Source of the DNA: Acidobacteriota bacterium
GTDB taxonomy: Bacteria; Acidobacteriota; Vicinamibacteria; Vicinamibacterales; CAVVIG01
Direction of reading: 5' to 3'
Assembly: GCA_023265155.1 (NCBI GenBank)
Contig: JAHFUL010000008.1
Coordinates: forward strand, 10,514-43,711
Length of the DNA stretch: 33,198 bases
Shown here: positions 8,322 to 15,808 of the stretch, one piece after another
How positions within the stretch are numbered: the first letter of the stretch is position 1
Layout: each line of letters starts with the position of its first letter
The notes under the pieces: generated by a model
What the model saw: the letters and a program-made list of their open reading frames with translations, nothing else
Told to the model about the DNA's origin: nothing
The model's database searches: none
Translations under genes and position numbers: made by a program

Positions 8322-9764
8322 CTACGTCACCCGCATGCGATAGGAGCACCCCTGCAGGGCCGGCGTGCCGACGCCCTTGCCGAGGATCAGCACCTTCATC
8401 GTGCTCCCGAGTCCCCCGGGCATCATGAGGGTCTTCAGGGCCAGACGATCTTTGAGGTTCGCGAGGTTCACAGGGTTCACGAGGTTCGCTGGGTTCGATG
8501 GGTTCACAGGGTTCACGAGGTTCGCTGGGTTCGATGGGTTCACAGGGTTCACGAGGTTCGCTGGGTTCGATGGGTTCACAGGGTTCACGAGGTTCACAGG
8601 GTTCGACGGGTTCAGAGAGTTCGATAGATTCACCGGGTGCAGGGGGTTCACGGAGTTTGCGCCGCAGAGACCCATGAGGAAGTAGGTTTGATCCAGGAGT
8701 CCGAGCGTGACGAGCCCCTCGGCTTCAGCGGCCATGCGCACGCTCGTGAAGTCCACATGGGCGGTGATGTCTTGTTCGCCGGGGCGGGAAAGCCATGGAG
8801 GCTGTCCGGCGGCGGCATCGGGTCCGGTCATGGTGTGCCGCGAAAATGAGGTGAGGGTGCCGGTTGCGTGCGTCACGGAGTACAGCTCGCGCGCCGGATG
8901 TCCATAATCAATCAGGATGATGAATCCGCGCCGCAGCCGCTCGGAGGCCTCGCGCATCCAGGCGACAGCGGCAAGGTTGATCTCGACACGCCAGCCGGGC
9001 TCGAGCGCGACGTTCACGCCGGGGAGCACGGCGAGCCGGGCGAGGTAGTCCTCCAATGCCGGAGTCGACGGCGGACCCTCCCTGGTCAACAGCGATCCGG
9101 CGTGCACATCGACATAGACCTCACGCAGCCCCTCGTCGCGCATGACGACCTGGTGAACCGGGAGGGCGTCGAGGAGCTCGTTGGCGAACAGCACGCCTTC
9201 ATAGGATGCGGGAAGCCGCGCGCTGGAGGATGCCAGGAGGCCGGCGCTGTCGCCGAGGATGTCGGCCTGTCGCGCGCGAGCGGCGGTGCTGGCTTCGACC
9301 AGATGAAGCCGCACGCCGTCGTACGCGCGTGGATGCTCGTGCTGCAGGGCACGCAGCACGTCGGCAGAGAGTTGGCCATTCCCGGCACCCGCCTCCACCA
9401 GGTCCCAGGTCGGGCCTGAGAAGGCCCGACCCGCGTCAGTCCGCGAGGCCCGGCCCGCATTGGTCGGAGAGGCCCGGCCCGCGGCGCTCGCGGAGCCCAG
9501 GCACTCTGCCATTTCGGCGAGTTGCTGAGCCAGAAGCCGCCCGAACAGCGCGCCAACATCCACGCTGGTAAAAAAATCGCCCGCGCGCCCCGATCGCCGG
9601 GCCGCGCGGGCGTAGTAGCCGAACCGCTCATCGTAGAGCGCGAATTCCATGAACGCGGCGACTGTCAACGGGCCGCGTTCACGAATCAGGTTCACCAGTG
9701 AATCGGCAATCTCCAACCTGAAATCTGCAGTTTCACTTTGCACGCTGCAATCTGCACTCTGCAC
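8322..9764 (-). CDS. MidA-family SAM-dependent methyltransferase, expanded by two in-frame repeats
   Basis: This belongs to the MidA/NDUFAF7 family (COG1565), arginine methyltransferases whose eukaryotic members act on complex I. Conserved parts are GPLTVAAFMEFALYDERFGYY, the SAM-binding VEAGAGNGQLSADVL (about 123-137), FANELLDALPVHQ, and the end LALKTLMMPGGLGSTMKVLILGKGV. Two stretches foreign to the family interrupt it in frame: residues about 91-118, three 8-residue units (AGRASPTN, AGRASRTD, AGRAFSGP), and residues about 369-437, a tract with Asn every third residue. Both come from DNA repeats, and the 5' end (GTG 9764) lies in a third. The true start may be a GTG or TTG 7-17 codons later. 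The frame stays open despite the repeats, so the product may be functional. It lies between the htrA and CYTH genes. Confidence 0.85.
   Translation of the reverse strand: MQSADCSVQSETADFRLEIADSLVNLIRERGPLTVAAFMEFALYDERFGYYARAARRSGRAGDFFTSVDVGALFGRLLAQQLAEMAECLGSASAAGRASPTNAGRASRTDAGRAFSGPTWDLVEAGAGNGQLSADVLRALQHEHPRAYDGVRLHLVEASTAARARQADILGDSAGLLASSSARLPASYEGVLFANELLDALPVHQVVMRDEGLREVYVDVHAGSLLTREGPPSTPALEDYLARLAVLPGVNVALEPGWRVEINLAAVAWMREASERLRRGFIILIDYGHPARELYSVTHATGTLTSFSRHTMTGPDAAAGQPPWLSRPGEQDITAHVDFTSVRMAAEAEGLVTLGLLDQTYFLMGLCGANSVNPLHPVNLSNSLNPSNPVNLVNPVNPSNPANLVNPVNPSNPANLVNPVNPSNPANLVNPVNLANLKDRLALKTLMMPGGLGSTMKVLILGKGVGTPALQGCSYRMRVT
8454..8660. repeat. 9-bp minisatellite (23 units) within the MidA gene
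   Basis: Twenty-three consecutive 9-base units of the form NNGGTTCNN (for example GAGGTTCGC, TGGGTTCGA, TGGGTTCAC, AGGGTTCAC) run without a frame break. Units 4-15 (8481-8588) form three perfect 36-base higher-order copies. The outer units, especially the last four near 8625-8660, are degenerate. Read in the coding frame the array gives NPV/NPS/NPA/NLV triplets, so Asn recurs every third residue. The unit length (multiple of three) means copy-number change would keep the frame. Confidence 0.95.
9409..9495. repeat. Hairpin plus three 24-bp direct repeats within the MidA gene
   Basis: Arms GTCGGGCCT (9409-9417) and AGGCCCGAC (9422-9430) pair perfectly over 9 bases around a GAGA loop. The right arm begins a series of AGGCCCGRCCCGC units starting at 9422, 9446 and 9470, spaced exactly 24 bases. 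They give the 8-residue protein repeat AGRASPTN/AGRASRTD/AGRAFSGP. The same consensus, on the plus strand and in a different frame, occurs in the VOC gene at 16457-16510. Confidence 0.9.
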
Positions 9765-9780
9765 TCTGCACGCTGCACTC
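9739..9780. repeat. TGCACTC/TGCACGC short tandem repeat at the 5' end of the MidA gene
   Basis: The block is a series of CTGCACTC, CTGCACGC and CTGCAATC words in 7-9 base steps. It covers the proposed GTG start of MidA (9764) and most of the 23-base gap to the HtrA stop (9788). Its sequence leaves the true MidA start and ribosome binding site uncertain. No other feature is visible in the gap. Confidence 0.75.
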
Positions 9781-9787
9781 TCCTGCG

Positions 9788-11341
9788 TCAGTCCTTCCTG
9801 ACCGTCACGAACACGCGGGCATTGTTCCGCCAGACGAGAATCCTTGCGTTGCGACCCGACTGAACGCGCTGCATCTCACGTCCCGCTTCGGCGGCATTCG
9901 AGACCACCTGATCGTTGACCGAGAGGATCACATCGTCCTGATCGAGTCTGCCAAACGACGGTCCGTCCGGATCGACTTCGGCAACCACCGCGCCGAGCCG
10001 CCCTGAGGGCAGCCGCAGGCGCCGCGCATCCGCCGCCGTGACGTTGCTGAGCGACAGGCCGAACTTGTCCTGACCCTGCACGTCCGGGGGGGCCTGCTGC
10101 GGAGCGCGTCCCGGAAGGCCCTGCTGTTCGGCCTGGAGATCGAGCTCTTCAACCGTCACCCGGAGCGTCCGCTCTTTCTTGTCGCGCATCACTTTGACCG
10201 ACGCTGAGGTGCCCGGCTTGGTCGCGGCGACGATCTTCTGAAGCTCGCTGGAGTTCGGGATAGCGGTCCCGTTGAACTCGACGATCACGTCGCCGGCCTC
10301 GATGCCGCCTTTCTCCGCCGCACCGCCCGAGAGGGCTCTCGTGACGATGACACCCATGCGCGTCTTCAGGCCAAAGTCCTCGAAGCCATCCCGCGGGACC
10401 ACGTCGATCTGGACACCGATGCGGCCGCGCACGACCTTGCCGGTGTTCAGCTGCGGCAGGAGATCCTTCACGGTGTTGATGGGGACCGCGAACCCGATGC
10501 CGATGTTGCCCTCCGCCCGGCCGCTGCTGAAGATGGCCGTGTTGATGCCGATGACCTCGCCCCGCAGATTCAACAGCGGACCCCCGGAGTTACCGGGGTT
10601 GATGGCGGCATCGGTCTGGATCATTTCGCTCTGCCGGCCATCGGTGATGTTGAAGGGGCGCTGCATGGCGCTGATCACCCCCACGGTGACCGTCCACCCC
10701 TGATTGAACGGGTTTCCGATCGCCATCACCCAGTCGCCGGCGGCCATCTGAGAGGAGTCGCCGAACTTGGCCTCGGGCAGCGCATGATTCGGCTTCTGAA
10801 CGAGCTGAATCAGAGCGCTGTCTGAGTACTGATCGCGCCCAATCAACTTGGCCTCGTAGTCCTGATCGTTCTCTTCGCCGAAGAGCGACACCGAAATCTT
10901 CACCGCGTCTTCGACGACGTGGTTGTTGGTCAGGATCAGGCCGTCCTTGCTGATGAGAAAGCCGGTGCCCGCCGCCGTCATCGGCGGACGACGGCCCTGC
11001 GGTCCCTGCCGTCCCTGCGGTCCGCCCGGATCCCCGGGCTGCCCGAAGAACCGGAATAGATCGTCGGGCGAGCCGCCGCGGCCGCCGAACAGGTCGGACA
11101 TGTCGGCCGTCTGGCGTCTCACCTCGGTCTTGATGTTCACGACCATCGGCTGCTGCGCTTTGGCGACGTTCCGGAACGTCTGCGCGTCCAGCGCTCCGGT
11201 GATGGGCGCGCTGTTCGTCACTGGTACGACGAGCGTCTGCGCCGACGAGGTAGGTGTCAGATCGAGCCGTGAGGCGATCACCATGCCCGCGGCGAACGCG
11301 ATCAACACAGCATAGACGAGAGTGGTCTTGCGAGTGGACAT
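9788..11341 (-). CDS. HtrA/Deg-family periplasmic serine protease with two PDZ domains
   Basis: The family acts in envelope protein quality control. The 517-residue product has an N-terminal hydrophobic segment (about 7-24, VYAVLIAFAAGMVIAS) that serves as signal or anchor. The trypsin-like domain has the triad H141 (TNNHVVED), D174 (QYSDSALIQL) and S252 (NPGNSGGPLL). PDZ1 (about 300-400, RIGVQIDVV then GIEAGDVIVEFNG) and PDZ2 (about 425-515) follow. Before the catalytic His, residues 84-120 form a Gly/Pro/Gln-rich linker (QGRQGPQGRRPP), the variable LA-loop area of DegP-type proteases. ATG 11341 is preceded by AGGAGG. The stop codon of the upstream M24 gene lies inside that AGGAGG region (TAGGAGG), so translation is probably coupled. 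Confidence 0.93.
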   Translation of the reverse strand: MSTRKTTLVYAVLIAFAAGMVIASRLDLTPTSSAQTLVVPVTNSAPITGALDAQTFRNVAKAQQPMVVNIKTEVRRQTADMSDLFGGRGGSPDDLFRFFGQPGDPGGPQGRQGPQGRRPPMTAAGTGFLISKDGLILTNNHVVEDAVKISVSLFGEENDQDYEAKLIGRDQYSDSALIQLVQKPNHALPEAKFGDSSQMAAGDWVMAIGNPFNQGWTVTVGVISAMQRPFNITDGRQSEMIQTDAAINPGNSGGPLLNLRGEVIGINTAIFSSGRAEGNIGIGFAVPINTVKDLLPQLNTGKVVRGRIGVQIDVVPRDGFEDFGLKTRMGVIVTRALSGGAAEKGGIEAGDVIVEFNGTAIPNSSELQKIVAATKPGTSASVKVMRDKKERTLRVTVEELDLQAEQQGLPGRAPQQAPPDVQGQDKFGLSLSNVTAADARRLRLPSGRLGAVVAEVDPDGPSFGRLDQDDVILSVNDQVVSNAAEAGREMQRVQSGRNARILVWRNNARVFVTVRKD

Positions 11342-11349
11342 CGAGCCTC

Positions 11350-12582
11350 CTACACGAGAGCGCGAATTTCGGTTTGCAATGGTCCGGTGACGAGCGCGTC
11401 GCGCGCATCGACGATCATATTGATCTCCGAGCGCTCGCCGAAATCGGGGAAGTAGACGCCGGGTTCGATGGTGAATCCGGTGCCCGGGAGCAGGCGCCGG
11501 TCGTCGTGGGTTTCGAAATCGTCCATGTTCACGCCGTTGCCGTGGACCGTTTCGCCGAGGCTGTGTCCGGTCCGGTGCAGAATGTGATCCCCGTAGCCGG
11601 CCTCGCCGAGGACGGTGGACGCCGCGCGGTCGACCTCCCAGCCACGCAGATCGCGGCCCGTCCTGGCCGCTGTCTGGACGAGCGCGACCGCCGCGTCGCG
11701 CGCGCCGCGCACCGCCTCGAAGGCGCGCACGAAGCGCTCCGGCGTGCGCCGGCCCGTGTACCCCATCCAGGTGATGTCGGCGAACACTGCACCGGGCCGA
11801 TCGAGCTTCGCCCAGAGGTCCAACAGGACGAGCTCGTCCGGACCGATCGCGCGAGAAGAGGTCGCCGTCGGCAGATAGTGCGGATTCCCGGCATTCTCGG
11901 CGGCCGAGACGTTCGGCGCTGAGTCGCTGACGAGCCCCTCCTCATCGAACCAGCGCGCCATCAGTTGCTGTACCTCGTACTCGGTCGTCGATCCGCCGTC
12001 GCGGGTCAGGCGCGCGATCGCTTCGAAGGCGCGATCCTTGACGCGGTGAAGCTTCTCGGACGCCGCCCGGTGCGAGGCGATCGCAGGCTCATCCCAGACG
12101 GCCGAGAACCGCTGGACCAGATCACCCGACGACCGCACATCGATCGGAGAATCCCCGCCTCCCGACCGACGAATCAGTTCGATCGTACCGGCATCGACCC
12201 TCGCGATGTACGGAATTGCGCACCCCGGCGAGTATTCCATGGCTAACAGCCGGATACCGGCGAGCAGCCGCTCGAGTCCATCCTCGAGCTGTTCGCGACC
12301 CGCATACCGCGTGGTCGTCCCGGGCAGATGGGCGAGGGTTTCGGGTTCGATCGCGTGAACCAGACCGCGTGGATCGCCCACTGCTGGAATCAGGTAGTAC
12401 CAGCGGCGTGTCGCCAGATGACCGCCCTGCCGGCCCGCCCCTGTGACATCGGCCGCGATCGGGTTGATTCCGCGGAAATCGTAGAGGAGCCAGCCGTCCA
12501 GCCCCTCTGCCGCGAGCGCCGTCCGCACGGCCGACACGTCCAGCCGCACGGCCGAGGCTGCTGCGATTTCGACACGTGTCAC
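11350..12582 (-). CDS. M24 family metallopeptidase (Xaa-Pro aminopeptidase-like)
   Basis: The 410-residue product has a creatinase/prolidase-type N-terminal domain (VSAVRTALAAEGLDGWLLYD, about 15-130) and a pita-bread M24 catalytic domain. Metal ligands of the dinuclear site can be placed: Asp in LLDLWAKLD, Asp in VFADITWMGY, His in HRTGHSLGETVHGNG, Glu in FTIEPGVYFP and Glu in ERSEINMIV. This suggests an Xaa-Pro dipeptidase or aminopeptidase, or a creatinase-like enzyme. GTG 12582 was chosen since homology starts right after it and a TATACT box lies just upstream. The open frame continues far upstream only as antisense of the VWA gene. It is first gene of the six-gene minus-strand run; its stop overlaps the HtrA ribosome binding site. 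Confidence 0.9.
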   Translation of the reverse strand: MTRVEIAAASAVRLDVSAVRTALAAEGLDGWLLYDFRGINPIAADVTGAGRQGGHLATRRWYYLIPAVGDPRGLVHAIEPETLAHLPGTTTRYAGREQLEDGLERLLAGIRLLAMEYSPGCAIPYIARVDAGTIELIRRSGGGDSPIDVRSSGDLVQRFSAVWDEPAIASHRAASEKLHRVKDRAFEAIARLTRDGGSTTEYEVQQLMARWFDEEGLVSDSAPNVSAAENAGNPHYLPTATSSRAIGPDELVLLDLWAKLDRPGAVFADITWMGYTGRRTPERFVRAFEAVRGARDAAVALVQTAARTGRDLRGWEVDRAASTVLGEAGYGDHILHRTGHSLGETVHGNGVNMDDFETHDDRRLLPGTGFTIEPGVYFPDFGERSEINMIVDARDALVTGPLQTEIRALV

Positions 12583-12588
12583 GGTCTC

Positions 12589-12594
12589 AGTATA
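12589..12594 (-). promoter_or_regulatory. Possible -10 box for the M24-to-AmgK run
   Basis: TATACT on the minus strand lies 6 bases before the GTG start of the M24 gene, so the transcript would be leaderless or nearly so. No -35 match better than four of six (TCGACT at 19 bases) is present. It lies 12 bases from the plus-strand TATAAT, so the two directions would compete in this 81-base gap. Confidence 0.35.
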
Positions 12595-12606
12595 GCGCCC
12601 CGACGC

Positions 12607-12612
12607 TATAAT
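12607..12612 (+). promoter_or_regulatory. Probable -10 box for the VWA gene
   Basis: A perfect TATAAT on the plus strand lies 51 bases before the ATG of the VWA gene in an AT-rich patch. The best hexamer at 17 bases (GTCTCA) is a weak -35. The position between two divergent genes supports the call. Confidence 0.45.
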
Positions 12613-12663
12613 CAGTCGATAGGCCCCGGCGCGCGGACCAGGTCCCCAGAGAAAGCAAATTGT

Positions 12664-15210
12664 ATGAACCGACCACTGAAATTGGCGGGGTTGTTCGCGC
12701 TCGTCTCCGGAGCCGTCCTCGGCGCCGGTCAGTCGCCGCAGGGCGTGGCCCCCCAGCGCCCGATGTTCCGGACGCAGGTCGAATACGTGGAAGTCGATGT
12801 GCTCGTCAGCGATGCGGACGGTCGTTTCGTCCCCGGCTTGAGAAAGGAAGATTTTCAACTCCGCGAGGACGGCAAGGCGCAGTCCATTACCGCGTTTTCG
12901 ATGGTGAACGTCCCCCTTGATCGCCCGGATGTTCCCCTGTTCGCCAGTCAGCCGATCCTGCCCGACGTCCAGACCAATGAGCGGCCGTTCGACGGACGCA
13001 TTTACGTCCTGCTGCTCGACGACCTCCATGTCGATGCGACCCGATCTCAGCGGGCGAAAAACACGGCGCGCGCGTTCATCGAGAGAAATCTCGCGGCCAA
13101 CGACCTGATGGCCGTGATGACCGTCGGCGGGAGTGAGGCGGCCACGCAGGAATTCACCAACAACAAGGGTTTGTTGCTGGCCGCGGTCGACAACTTCATG
13201 GGGGCGAAGGTCGAGTCAGCCACGCTGGCGCGCAACAACGAGTACTTCATCCAGCTGGCCGTGGAAAACCGGAGCACGCTCGGCCGCGACGCCGTGGTGG
13301 CGGATCCGCTCGAGCTCACACGGTTGTTCAACGCGCGAGCGGCGCTCAGGACCATCCGTGACGTCTCCGAATGGTTCGGAGGAGTTCGGGGCCGAAGGAA
13401 ATCGGTGCTGATGGTCAGCGAAGGCCTCGACATCGACGTGAACCATACAACCTCCCTGAGCATCGCCGGCTCGGCGACTCAGATCCAGTCCGACAATCAG
13501 GGCGGCGCCCTGGTCATCAACGACATGCTGGAAGCGATCGGCGCCGCGCAGCGGTCCAACGTAACCCTCTACACGATCGATCCGCGCGGCCTGAGCAATC
13601 TCGGGGACGATGCCATTACGGTCACGGGATTTGCGCAGCAGAATGAAGCGAACCTGGCGCCAGGCACCGCGCAGAACTCGATGGCCAGGAATATCGGATC
13701 GACGTCAATTCGCGACGAGCTGCTGCGTTCCCAGGATGACTTGCGCACACTGGCCGAGGAAACGGGCGGGCTCGCTGCCGTCAATACCAACAATTTCGAC
13801 ACCGCGTTCGATCGCATCGTCCGCGACAGCAGCTCGTACTACGTCCTGGCGTACTACCCTCCGTCGGAAAAGCGCGACGGGAAATTTCACAAGATTGATG
13901 TCCAGGTGAAGCGGCCCGGGGTGACCGTCCGCGCCAGGCGCGGGTATGCGGCGCCGCGCGGTGCCGCGCCGGGACCGGAGCTCCCGTCGGGCGCCCGAAC
14001 GATGTCGCCCGAGCTCCGGGACGCCCTCAGCAGCCCTTTGCCGATCAGCGGGCTCACCATGCACGTCTTTGCCGCGCCGTTCAAGGGGGATGGTCTCAAG
14101 CCGTCCGTGCTGCTCGGCGTCGATGCGGTCGGCGACAAATTGAATCTGGCTGACAAGAACTCGCTGGAGCTGTCCTACATGGCGCTCGACACACAGCGCC
14201 AGATTCGGGCAGGCAACAGCGATCGGCTCAGTCTGAATCTGCGGCCCGAGACGAAAACGCGAGCTCAGCAAACGGGAATCCGCATCCTCAATCGCATAGA
14301 CCTCGAGCCGGGCCGGTACCAGGTGCGCGTCGCCTCGCACGACAGCCTGGGCGGCTCGGTGGGGTCAGTGACCTGGGATCTGGAGGTGCCGGACTTCAAC
14401 AAGGATCCCCTGATGATGAGCGGGATCGTGCTGACGTCCGTGACCAGTTCCGCGTGGCCCACCGGAAAGGCCGACGAGCAGATGCGGAAAGTGCTTCCGG
14501 CGCAACCCACGGCGCTCCGCGCGTTTCCGCAGGACGACGAGATCGCGCTCTTCGCCGAGGTGTACGACAACCGGGTGCTCACGCCGCATCAGGTGGAGAT
14601 CGTGGCTTCCGTGATGTCCAACGAAGGGCGTGTGCGCTTCAAGACACAGGAAGAGCGTTCCTCCGTCGAGATCGCCGGTGGAACGAGCGGCGCCTACGGG
14701 TTCACGGCGCGCATTCCTCTCAAGGACGTCCCTCCGGGCAGCTATGTGCTGAACGTCAGAGCGCGATCCAGCTTGAACGACGGCCAAGCAGAGCGGCAGC
14801 TGCAGTTTCGCGTGCAGGGCGCATCCTCAGCGCGGACGCCCGCATCCGCTCCCGGACAACGAACCGTGGAGAAGGGCGACATGAGCTTCGCCGACTCCAT
14901 GCGCCAGTTCACGGCGCGCACCGAGGCCGAGTGGACCGCGATCTGGCGGCAGCACGCCGCCAACCGGCCTCAGCCCGCGATCGATTTTTCACGGGAGATG
15001 GTAGTTGGGATTTTTCTCGGCAGCCGTCCGACTGGCGGCCACAGCGTCGAGATTGTCGGGATCCGGGATGATCAGGGGGCGCTGGTGGTTCAATACCGCG
15101 AGACCCGGCCCGACCGGAACGTGGTGACGACGCAGGTGGTGACTTCGCCGTACCACCTCGTCGCCATTCCAACACGCCCGGGAACTGTGCGCTTCGAAAA
15201 GATCGAGTAA
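12664..15210 (+). CDS. Secreted VWFA-related protein with a C-terminal PrcB-like domain
   Basis: The 848-residue product starts MNRPLKLAGLFALVSGAVLG, a signal peptide, with no lipobox. The segment TQVEYVEVDVLVSDADGRFV leads into a VWFA-related domain of the type frequent in Acidobacteriota. Its metal site is degenerate (LLLDDLHVDATRS, about 115-127). Conserved GRRKSVLMVSEGLD and the closing YYVLAYYPPSEKRDGKFHKI mark the end of the VWA portion near 420. A beta-rich middle follows. The tail (about 740-848) holds TARTEAEWTAIWRQH, VVGIFLGSRPTGGHSVEIVG and TQVVTSPYHLVAIP, which resemble the PrcB C-terminal domain known from the Treponema dentilisin complex. Role is unknown; binding or protease-complex assembly in the periplasm is a guess. 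Start ATG 12664 has only a weak Shine-Dalgarno sequence. Three bases separate its stop from the next convergent gene. Confidence 0.88.
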   Translation: MNRPLKLAGLFALVSGAVLGAGQSPQGVAPQRPMFRTQVEYVEVDVLVSDADGRFVPGLRKEDFQLREDGKAQSITAFSMVNVPLDRPDVPLFASQPILPDVQTNERPFDGRIYVLLLDDLHVDATRSQRAKNTARAFIERNLAANDLMAVMTVGGSEAATQEFTNNKGLLLAAVDNFMGAKVESATLARNNEYFIQLAVENRSTLGRDAVVADPLELTRLFNARAALRTIRDVSEWFGGVRGRRKSVLMVSEGLDIDVNHTTSLSIAGSATQIQSDNQGGALVINDMLEAIGAAQRSNVTLYTIDPRGLSNLGDDAITVTGFAQQNEANLAPGTAQNSMARNIGSTSIRDELLRSQDDLRTLAEETGGLAAVNTNNFDTAFDRIVRDSSSYYVLAYYPPSEKRDGKFHKIDVQVKRPGVTVRARRGYAAPRGAAPGPELPSGARTMSPELRDALSSPLPISGLTMHVFAAPFKGDGLKPSVLLGVDAVGDKLNLADKNSLELSYMALDTQRQIRAGNSDRLSLNLRPETKTRAQQTGIRILNRIDLEPGRYQVRVASHDSLGGSVGSVTWDLEVPDFNKDPLMMSGIVLTSVTSSAWPTGKADEQMRKVLPAQPTALRAFPQDDEIALFAEVYDNRVLTPHQVEIVASVMSNEGRVRFKTQEERSSVEIAGGTSGAYGFTARIPLKDVPPGSYVLNVRARSSLNDGQAERQLQFRVQGASSARTPASAPGQRTVEKGDMSFADSMRQFTARTEAEWTAIWRQHAANRPQPAIDFSREMVVGIFLGSRPTGGHSVEIVGIRDDQGALVVQYRETRPDRNVVTTQVVTSPYHLVAIPTRPGTVRFEKIE

Positions 15211-15213
15211 GGC

Positions 15214-15744
15214 CTACTTCTTCGCCGCTGCTGCCGCCGGCTTCGCTGTTGCCGCTGCCGGCTTCGCCGCTGCCGCTGGCTTCTCGGCCGCGGTCCCTGG
15301 TACTAATTTCGAGACCTGCTTCGCCCTCACGGTCCCATTCGCATGCGTAAAGTTGAACCCGTCTCCGTTGTAGATCGGTTTCGCTTCCGACTCTATGGTG
15401 ATGGTCTTCACTTCTCCCGGCTGAAACAGGCCCTCCACGGCGCCCTTGCCGCCGCCAACGGTGTTGTTGGCCTTGTCGAACCACGTTTGAATGATGGTCA
15501 GGCGGGCGATCGGAGCCAAGCCGATATTCTTCACCTGGAAGGTGGTGACGATCGTATCGTTGACTCTCTTGCGAGTCGGCAAGGTGTATTCCACGATCAC
15601 CTCGCCCCTGGCGGGCGGCGTCAACTTCTTCCCGGCAAGCACCGATTTCATCGGGGGCGCCTGCGTGGCTTGAGCGGCTGACAAGCCTGCACCGAGCGTC
15701 AGAGCCACAAGGGTCGCGGCGAATGACAAGCGCGCGCGATTCAT
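15214..15744 (-). CDS. Secreted hypothetical protein with an Ala/Lys/Pro repeat tail
   Basis: The 176-residue product has a signal peptide (ARLSFAATLVALTLGAGLSAAQA) and one beta-sandwich-like domain (about 45-130). In that domain VTTFQVKNIGLAPIARLTI then FDKANNTVGGGKG and PGEVKTITIES resemble FxLYD-type domains of bacterial secreted proteins. The last 30 residues (KPAAAAKPAAATAKPAAAAAKK) are a low-complexity, positively charged tail like those that bind nucleic acid or polyanions, or simple slippage. ATG 15744 is preferred over ATG 15750 as GGGAGG sits next to the latter but at a good distance from the former. It is convergent with the VWA gene. Function unknown. Confidence 0.75.
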   Translation of the reverse strand: MNRARLSFAATLVALTLGAGLSAAQATQAPPMKSVLAGKKLTPPARGEVIVEYTLPTRKRVNDTIVTTFQVKNIGLAPIARLTIIQTWFDKANNTVGGGKGAVEGLFQPGEVKTITIESEAKPIYNGDGFNFTHANGTVRAKQVSKLVPGTAAEKPAAAAKPAAATAKPAAAAAKK

Positions 15745-15808
15745 AAACATCCTCCCGGAAAAAACAGACGAGCTAACAGGAACGGTCGATTATAACAGTG
15801 CTCGCTTC

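Noticed and set aside
8454-8660. CRISPR-like array
   Set aside because: Units are contiguous 9-mers with no unique spacers, and they lie in a coding frame.
12328-12663. Upstream extension of the VWA frame
   Set aside because: The extra codons overlap the M24 gene on the other strand, and the signal peptide starts at 12664.
12583-13029. N-terminal extension of the M24 peptidase
   Set aside because: It is antisense of the VWA gene; homology begins just after GTG 12582.
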